Shown: positions 8,828-13,479 of the stretch, piece after piece
Layout: every line of letters starts with the position of its first letter
Numbering within the stretch: position 1 is the first letter of the stretch
Assembly (NCBI GenBank): GCA_029747585.1
Contig: JAPEVF010001131.1
Coordinates: 1-13,479 of the forward strand
Direction of reading: 5' to 3'
Origin: Pleurotus djamor
Lineage: Eukaryota > Basidiomycota > Agaricomycetes > Agaricales > Pleurotaceae
Length of the DNA stretch: 13,479 bases
Notes under the pieces: generated by a model
What the model was told of the DNA's origin: nothing
Database searches by the model: none
Seen by the model: the letters and a program-made list of their open reading frames with translations, nothing else
Position numbers and translations under genes: made by a program

Positions 8828-9148
8828 CCTCTGATTTCTCCTTGGATATCAACTAAGTACTCTGTATCATATCAGCTAGAGTCCACTACCCAATAGAGGC
8901 TTCTGCTTCGAACAAATTGTAGCCAATGCGCTGTGATTGCTTCCCGAATTCCGGAACGGGGATGTGTAGATTTTGACGCACCCGCCCTTATCCGCGGACT
9001 GTCACTGTCAAACGTCCTCGGAACAGAGTCATTCTGTGATAGGGGCTGTCTCTACGAGCTCCTATACTCCTTGAAGTTCAAGAACACATTAAAGTGGGCC
9101 CTTTCGTACGGAGCGACACTCATCACCCTGACCACGAACCACACAAAC
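8828..9148 (+). promoter_or_regulatory. Spacer and likely promoter of the repeat protein gene
   Basis: This 321-bp spacer separates two plus-strand genes. It has a CCAAT box at 8923-8927, about 225 bp before the next ATG, and two short palindromes, TTCCGGAA (8949-8956, a minimal TTCnnGAA heat-shock-like element) and TCCGCGGA (8991-8998). The frame of the next gene stays open back to a stop at 8894-8896 but offers no ATG, so either it is 5'UTR or a spliced upstream exon exists. Confidence 0.45.
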
Positions 9149-9640
9149 ATGCCATCCCAAACCATGCATTCCACCGCCTCTTCCAAGAAGACTATCTTCA
9201 AGCGTCTCTTCAAGAGCGCTAAGACGGAGCAGGCCTCCGTCGAAGAAGCCCCTCGGAAGAAGGTGAGTAAAAGCCAGATCAAGTTGTTGTATGTCGACAC
9301 CTCGAAGCGCGACGCGGCTGACATGACGGAGTGGAGGAGGCCGCAGAGGCGAGCGGTCAGCAAAGACCAGATTTGCTTGGTCGGAGTTGATTGTCGTATG
9401 AGGATGGCCGCCGACGCTGGCGTCGAGCTCGTTGATGACGTCGAGGAATGCAGTGAGTCAGATGAGGAGACACTTGTCGGCGATGACGAGTGTGTCTACT
9501 CGGTGAAGGCCGAGGAGTTCAAGGTATTGGACGACGGGGATTATGCCGAGGCGGACTGCAGCCTCGCGAGTATATACTCGATGGAGAGCATGTGGTCGTT
9601 CTCTAGCGAGTACTCAACTGACTCTGAATTTTGCTGGTAA
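9149..9640 (+). CDS. Unrecognised 163-aa protein with internal repeat and acidic tail
   Basis: A single open frame runs from the ATG at 9149 to a TAA at 9638-9640. The N-terminus is basic (KKTIFKRLFKSAK, 13-25). Two copies of a 22-residue unit follow, at 38-59 and 69-90, sharing VSKxQIxLxxVDxxxRxAAD, with 12 of 22 positions identical. Residues from about 91 onward are strongly acidic (VDDVEE, ESDEE) and end in a Ser/Tyr-rich stretch (SIYSMESMWSFSSEYSTDSEFCW). No signal peptide or membrane helix is visible. The polar, charged make-up suggests a soluble regulatory or scaffold protein, but no function is assigned. A GTGAGT after codon 38 could act as a donor; using the GAG at about 9331 as acceptor would remove repeat 1, but that acceptor is poor. 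Confidence 0.7.
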   Translation: MPSQTMHSTASSKKTIFKRLFKSAKTEQASVEEAPRKKVSKSQIKLLYVDTSKRDAADMTEWRRPQRRAVSKDQICLVGVDCRMRMAADAGVELVDDVEECSESDEETLVGDDECVYSVKAEEFKVLDDGDYAEADCSLASIYSMESMWSFSSEYSTDSEFCW

Positions 9641-10641
9641 ACGCCTGGAACGCTGAGCATTCGAGAGCATTGGAATTTAGATATGCAGAATCCCAACCCC
9701 GTACACAAGGTTCTCAAGAGTCAGGTCCAAGATCAAGTGCGAGCACGCAAAAAGAGGAAAGGACTGGGGGATAAACATGCCAGGGACTGGCGTATCATCG
9801 GTACACGGATGGGATGAGGACGAGTGGGGAAGGGATGCGAATGGTCCAATGCACAATGTCATGTCATGATATCGGGGAAAATATTGAAATCAAGCAGTCA
9901 TCCCTTGGCTCTCAGATCTTTCGCTTCCAACTTTAAGGACTTTAACACCCTCGACGGGCAAAGGTGGTACATAGATCGGTGAACATGCTATCATTTGTAT
10001 GTCCTTTTCCGCCGTGATCGCATTGAATGTAGAACGTTGGATGAGACCACCGGTGACTCAGACCAGAAAACGGCGTCTGCGATGTTTTGGTGACCCAAGA
10101 AAGAAGGTGAGCTGCCATCTTTGGGAACTGAAAGTTGGTGGAAGCTACGAACCTTCTTCCATGCTTCCATTCGATAAACGGACCAATCACCAGATGCCTG
10201 GTATGTGTTCAAGCCCGCCCGCCTGCTTGTGGTGCGATCACGGTCGCTTCGGTGTACCGGGCGTGCTCGCGCGCTGCGAATAGTATTCCACCACTAGCGA
10301 AACGATGGGGACGTATTCTTTGTCTGTTCTCTTTCGAGTCATGAGTGAGAGGGCGATTCGGTGCTGGAAGCTACTCAGAGCCTACGCCAGTGCGATTCAT
10401 CACACGTTCGTGGCCTGATGAATTTGCATTGAGCGTACACAACAAGCAACCATCGGAGCATGGGGAATAGAGTGTATAGGGACATAATAAAGCGTCACCA
10501 GCGTGGTGGTATAACTATGGTAGATCGTTTGAAAGGAGATGCGAAAGAATGACGGAACAACAGTGTGAAAGACCCGGGGAGAAGAACATTTACACGAAAA
10601 GAATAATAGTAATACATACTTGTCCAATAGACTGCCACCGG
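9641..10641. other. About 1 kb without a secure gene
   Basis: This convergent region lies between the 3' ends of the repeat protein gene (plus) and the Git3-like receptor gene (minus). On the minus strand, one frame is open from about 10295 to 9991 and reads like protein in its second half (GDWSVYRMEAWKKVRSFHQL, VFWSESPVVSS). A second frame, ending at about 9892, gives IYVPPLPVEGVKVLKVGSE. I could not connect them with good splice sites and saw no known family. It may be an undetected small gene, a decayed gene, or GC-rich noncoding sequence. No tRNA box motifs were seen. Confidence 0.35.
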
Positions 10642-12572
10642 TCATATCCTCCTAGACTCTCTTCTGCGCTGCCATCGCTCCTTCAGTTGCAGCCAGATCC
10701 TCTCATTCCAGCCATATGTGATAGCATTTGCCAATCCAACGAATTGGGTGCTAGCTTGTAACGTCTGTGTGACCCGGCTAGTGTGCCCACTGGCCTCAAC
10801 GAGCCGATGCGCTAAGCCTGGTATCCAAAGGATGATGTACAACAGAGGATAGGCGTTGAGAAGGAGAATACGTTGGATAGCTCGTTGTCTGTGGTTCTGA
10901 TGGAGATGAGGATTTTCGGATGTTCGTTGTTGAGTGCGAAATAGGAGTCGTTTCACAGAGAACGTTGGCTTGGAAGGAGGATGTGTGTGAAGGGTATCTT
11001 CGGTAGCAGACGAGAGTGCATAGACTGGAGGAGCATCTAGAACTTCTACGTTTGTTTCCGCTTTCTCCACGTCTATGACATAGGTGGATTCTCGTTTCCC
11101 GCTATGAGCATGGGTCGATATTGACATGCCATCGTTGACTTCGTTCGAAAGTGATGACGATGGTTGTATCTGTTCTGTTGATTGCGGCGGTTGCTCGATG
11201 GCTAACGTGCTAGGCTCTTCTTCCACTGGCGTAGCCAAGATGGATACGCGACGACCAGGGGACCCCTTAACCTTAACTTCGTCTTCTTCTTGCGGCGGGT
11301 CGACATAGATACTATTGCCTCGCCTCCGTCCGTACCTGCGTCCGTCTCCTGCAGAAGGGGAGGTCACTGAAGGGTGCGTCTCATCAGAGTGGCTCAAGCG
11401 AGTGGCGAGTTCTTCTGGGTTGCGACTGAACGTTATCGGCTCTAGGGGAGGGGACTGTGCACCCATTCGAGAGGATTTATTGCTCTGGGCTGTAATACCA
11501 GTTCGACTTGTTTCACCGGTTGCATGCGAATCATGAGTTGTATGGGTATCGCCAGAAGAAGGAATATTGGAGACGAGAGGGACAGCGAGTTTGCGAAAAT
11601 GGCGGCGTAGGTAGAAATGCTGGTCAACGGGTTAACATCATGGCATAGATTTGAGGGAAGGTACTTCACTCACCAAGTAAGTATACAGGATAACCTACGG
11701 GAGAAGGTGAGTATTCAAATGCTTCCAGGAGTGAGGAAGACGCGTACCTCAAGCAACATGAATAGATACCTCCATCCGTGTGTAAGGACGTAGCGAAGAT
11801 ACACTGGTTCGTTGATCAACCAACACCTAATGCGGAAGCATCAGTGAACATGGACTTCCTGCGAAATGGGACCGCGCAGGAAGATGGGGAAAAGAGGGTG
11901 GCCTTTAGCAACGTCGTATGGTCGGGGAACCGCCCGCTGCCTAAATGCCCAAGGGGGAAGCAAACCCAAGACGGAAAACTCACCAATTTCCCGACACCGG
12001 AACATACCACTTCTTTCCCAATGCAATAAAGCTAGTCAACACAGGGAGCAACCAGATCGCCACTGTCGCGCCAACGATTTGAGGCCATTCCCATTCACCA
12101 GATACCAAACGCGAGCGGGAGGTTCCAGTGATAGTGATAACAGTGACTACAGCGATCGCGAAGATAGCTGTGTCGGTGGCCTGTTGTGTTCGCGTGAGGA
12201 TTCCGATTAAGAGGGAGACGTGTTTACAACTTACTTGTACGGTGATTTGCCCCATGAATCCATTCAAGACACATCCTGGACCGGATTTCAAGTCGGTTCG
12301 ATGGATCAGGATCTGAGCTCCAGACGCTGAGTTGTTCACTGAATTGACGAAATCTATGTCGACTGTTAGCTATTCCGCGTCTCGAAGAGGTCTAAAGGTA
12401 CCAGACACTCACCGGCAACGGCCAGATTGATGATCAGGACGTGTCGAAAATGCTTTTTCAGAGGTAGAGCAAAGTAACAGAGTAAGATGAGCCCGGAGCC
12501 GATGGCTGATAGCAAAGAGCCGGTGAACATGATTATTGACGTAGTGAGCCTGAAACCAGATATGGTAGACAT
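10642..12572 (-). CDS. Git3/cAMP-receptor-like fungal GPCR
   Basis: Six exons (12572-12413, 12353-12235, 12180-11984, 11826-11748, 11694-11674, 11619-10642) join in phase across introns of 59, 54, 157, 53 and 54 bp, giving 517 aa. Seven helices fall near residues 8-32, 45-68, 82-112, 127-148, 175-196, 441-465 and 476-495. Receptor hallmarks are LAVADF in helix 2, Cys81 at the top of helix 3 paired with NWCW (158-161) in the second outer loop, AYPLLYIILWIP in helix 6 with a WxP bend, and NAITYGWNE in helix 7. The helix 6-7 block resembles the C-terminal domain of fungal glucose receptor Git3 proteins. The third inner loop is about 240 residues long, rich in Ser and charge, and has PPVY at 389-392. 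It probably signals through a G-alpha subunit to cAMP; the ligand is unknown. The basic tail (KERWQRRRESRR) is short. Confidence 0.88.
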
Positions 12573-13105
12573 ATTGTATCGGGCCTTGGGGCGCGGAGGC
12601 CCACCGAAGGGGAGGAGATGCAGGCAGGAAGAGAAGGAAGGAGAACTGGGGGCTCAACTCTGAACTCGCAAAATTTGATATATTCGCGCAAAGCCCCGAC
12701 GGCGGTTATTGAGGGTTGCACTAAACTGTATTTGTGAAGAAATCGGAACCAGATGCAGGGAAAGATCAGGTCCACATGTACAACTGACAGGATCTCCAGG
12801 TCAGTATGAATGTTTGACATGTTAGGATGTATGTTACGCTAGAATCGATGGAGATAAGTGGTAAGTGCTCAGAAAGCTAAAGGAGGAGGGNAAAAAACTC
12901 GATGGATGAAGTTACAACTCGATGCTCCAACAGTGCTTCATACGAGGAGGCCACTAGGACGTCTAACGAGAGCAAAACCTGGGGTTCAAGGAACAGGCAC
13001 ATTTAGCTCACCGATCACGAAATCACATGGTCGGCGTTCCAACATTGTCAAAAACGCCAAAATGTCATTACGTCCGAGGAAAACAACTTTTCGACATCCC
13101 TCGAC
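12573..13105. other. 533-bp spacer: promoter of the GPCR gene and 3' end of the flavin oxidoreductase gene
   Basis: Both flanking genes are on the minus strand. An AT-rich element, AATATATC on the minus strand at 12684-12677, lies about 105 bp before the receptor ATG and is a plausible TATA box. A single N stands at 12891 beside a run of six A. Open frames on both strands lack recognisable protein content and none has credible splice partners. Confidence 0.5.
12677..12684 (-). promoter_or_regulatory. TATA-like element of the GPCR gene
   Basis: The minus strand reads GCGAATATATCAAATTTTG across this point, about 105 bp upstream of the ATG at 12572. It is the only clear AT-rich core in the near upstream region. 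This is a weak motif call only. Confidence 0.35.
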
Positions 13106-13479
13106 TCACGAAGCCAAGTCAGCAAAGGGATAGTCAGTATAACCTCTGCTGCCCGCGATTCCCTCTGGATCATAGAATGTAGAGCGGTCACCGGCGTTCA
13201 GAGGTACATCATATTTCCATCGGACCGGCAAGTCAGGCTAGAGAAACTGTCAAACTCCCTTCTCGGAACCAAGGTCATGCTACTCACGTTAGCTAGGAAG
13301 TGACGTCCAGAGGCAACTATATCGCCCTTTTCTGCGGCTTCTAGGGCAAGTTCTCTTGTCAAGCCGCCAGCAACAACAAATGGCTTTGGGGCCCAGATCT
13401 TGCGAAGGAAGTCGATCTCTTCAAACGGAGAGAGAGTAGAATCCGCGACGACTTCGCCATTGGCCACCCGAGGCTCAAT
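13106..13479 (-). CDS. Old Yellow Enzyme-type NADH:flavin oxidoreductase, C-terminal part
   Basis: The visible part is 107 codons in two exons (13479-13288 and 13237-13106), split by a 50-bp GTGAGT...TAG intron in phase 0. The gene begins beyond the right edge. Old Yellow Enzyme proteins are FMN-bound TIM barrels that use NAD(P)H to reduce activated alkenes. The segment shows the last strands and helices of the barrel: IEPRV, FLRKIW, FVVAGGL with the FMN-phosphate-binding glycines, [19 protein letters not shown] with the conserved GR and NPDLP, then the classic end [10 protein letters not shown] and GYTDYPF. The intron falls exactly between N and PDLP. Active-site His/Asn and Tyr residues lie off the window, so substrate and activity cannot be judged. 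Confidence 0.95.

Noticed and set aside
9999..10344. Plus-strand open frames in the gap region
   Set aside because: They have odd composition rich in Cys, Pro and Arg, show no family resemblance, and overlap better-looking minus-strand frames.
12533..12820. Alternative minus-strand frame over the start of the Git3-like receptor
   Set aside because: It overlaps the receptor's first exon in another frame and lacks recognisable content; the receptor frame has a clear helix 1 and a good start.
12858..13133. Plus-strand open frame containing an N
   Set aside because: It starts at GTG, covers the end of the flavin oxidoreductase gene on the opposite strand, and has no motif.
1..13479. CRISPR array, tRNA, rRNA, transposon ends, horizontally acquired island
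   Set aside because: No regularly spaced repeats, tRNA A/B boxes, transposase or reverse transcriptase motifs, or abrupt composition change were seen by eye.

Overview
This is nuclear DNA from a filamentous basidiomycete, most likely an Agaricomycete. The genes are dense and interrupted by many 47-68 bp GT-AG introns with CTNAC/CTGAY-like branch sites. The window holds a FunK1-type kinase, a family typical of these fungi, and a Git3-like receptor. Codon use is balanced to mildly GC-rich. I cannot name the genus. No CRISPR array, tRNA, rRNA or transposon was found.

Layout, left to right. (1) Minus strand, <1-1714: FunK1-like kinase whose 3' end runs off the left edge. (2) Minus, 1937-2550: small two-exon membrane protein with two LPxY motifs. 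(3) A 765 bp gap carries several TATA-like boxes and a 3'UTR rich in GCTTT. (4) Minus, 3316-7102: large seven-helix protein, about 1226 aa, with GPCR-like topology, a ~240-aa third inner loop and a ~740-aa disordered tail. Two single N characters break its frame and behave as extra bases. (5) A 395 bp divergent promoter leads to (6) plus, 7498-8827: complete five-exon nucleoside hydrolase. (7) Plus, 9149-9640: unrecognised 163-aa protein with an internal repeat and an acidic tail. (8) About 1 kb without a secure gene. (9) Minus, 10642-12572: six-exon Git3/cAMP-receptor-like GPCR, about 517 aa. (10) Minus, 13106->13479: C-terminal end of an Old Yellow Enzyme-type flavin oxidoreductase.

This is not an obvious metabolic cluster. 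The unifying theme is membrane signalling: a Git3-like receptor, a second protein with receptor-like topology, a small membrane protein with PY-like motifs, and a divergent kinase. The receptor carries a PPVY and the small protein LPSY/LPAY, which hints at Rsp5/Nedd4-type ubiquitin ligase contact, but that link is inference. The nucleoside hydrolase and the flavin oxidoreductase look like ordinary metabolic neighbours.

Exon models were built by hand. They are accepted where reading phase, splice sites and protein motifs agree, and the arithmetic is given so it can be checked.
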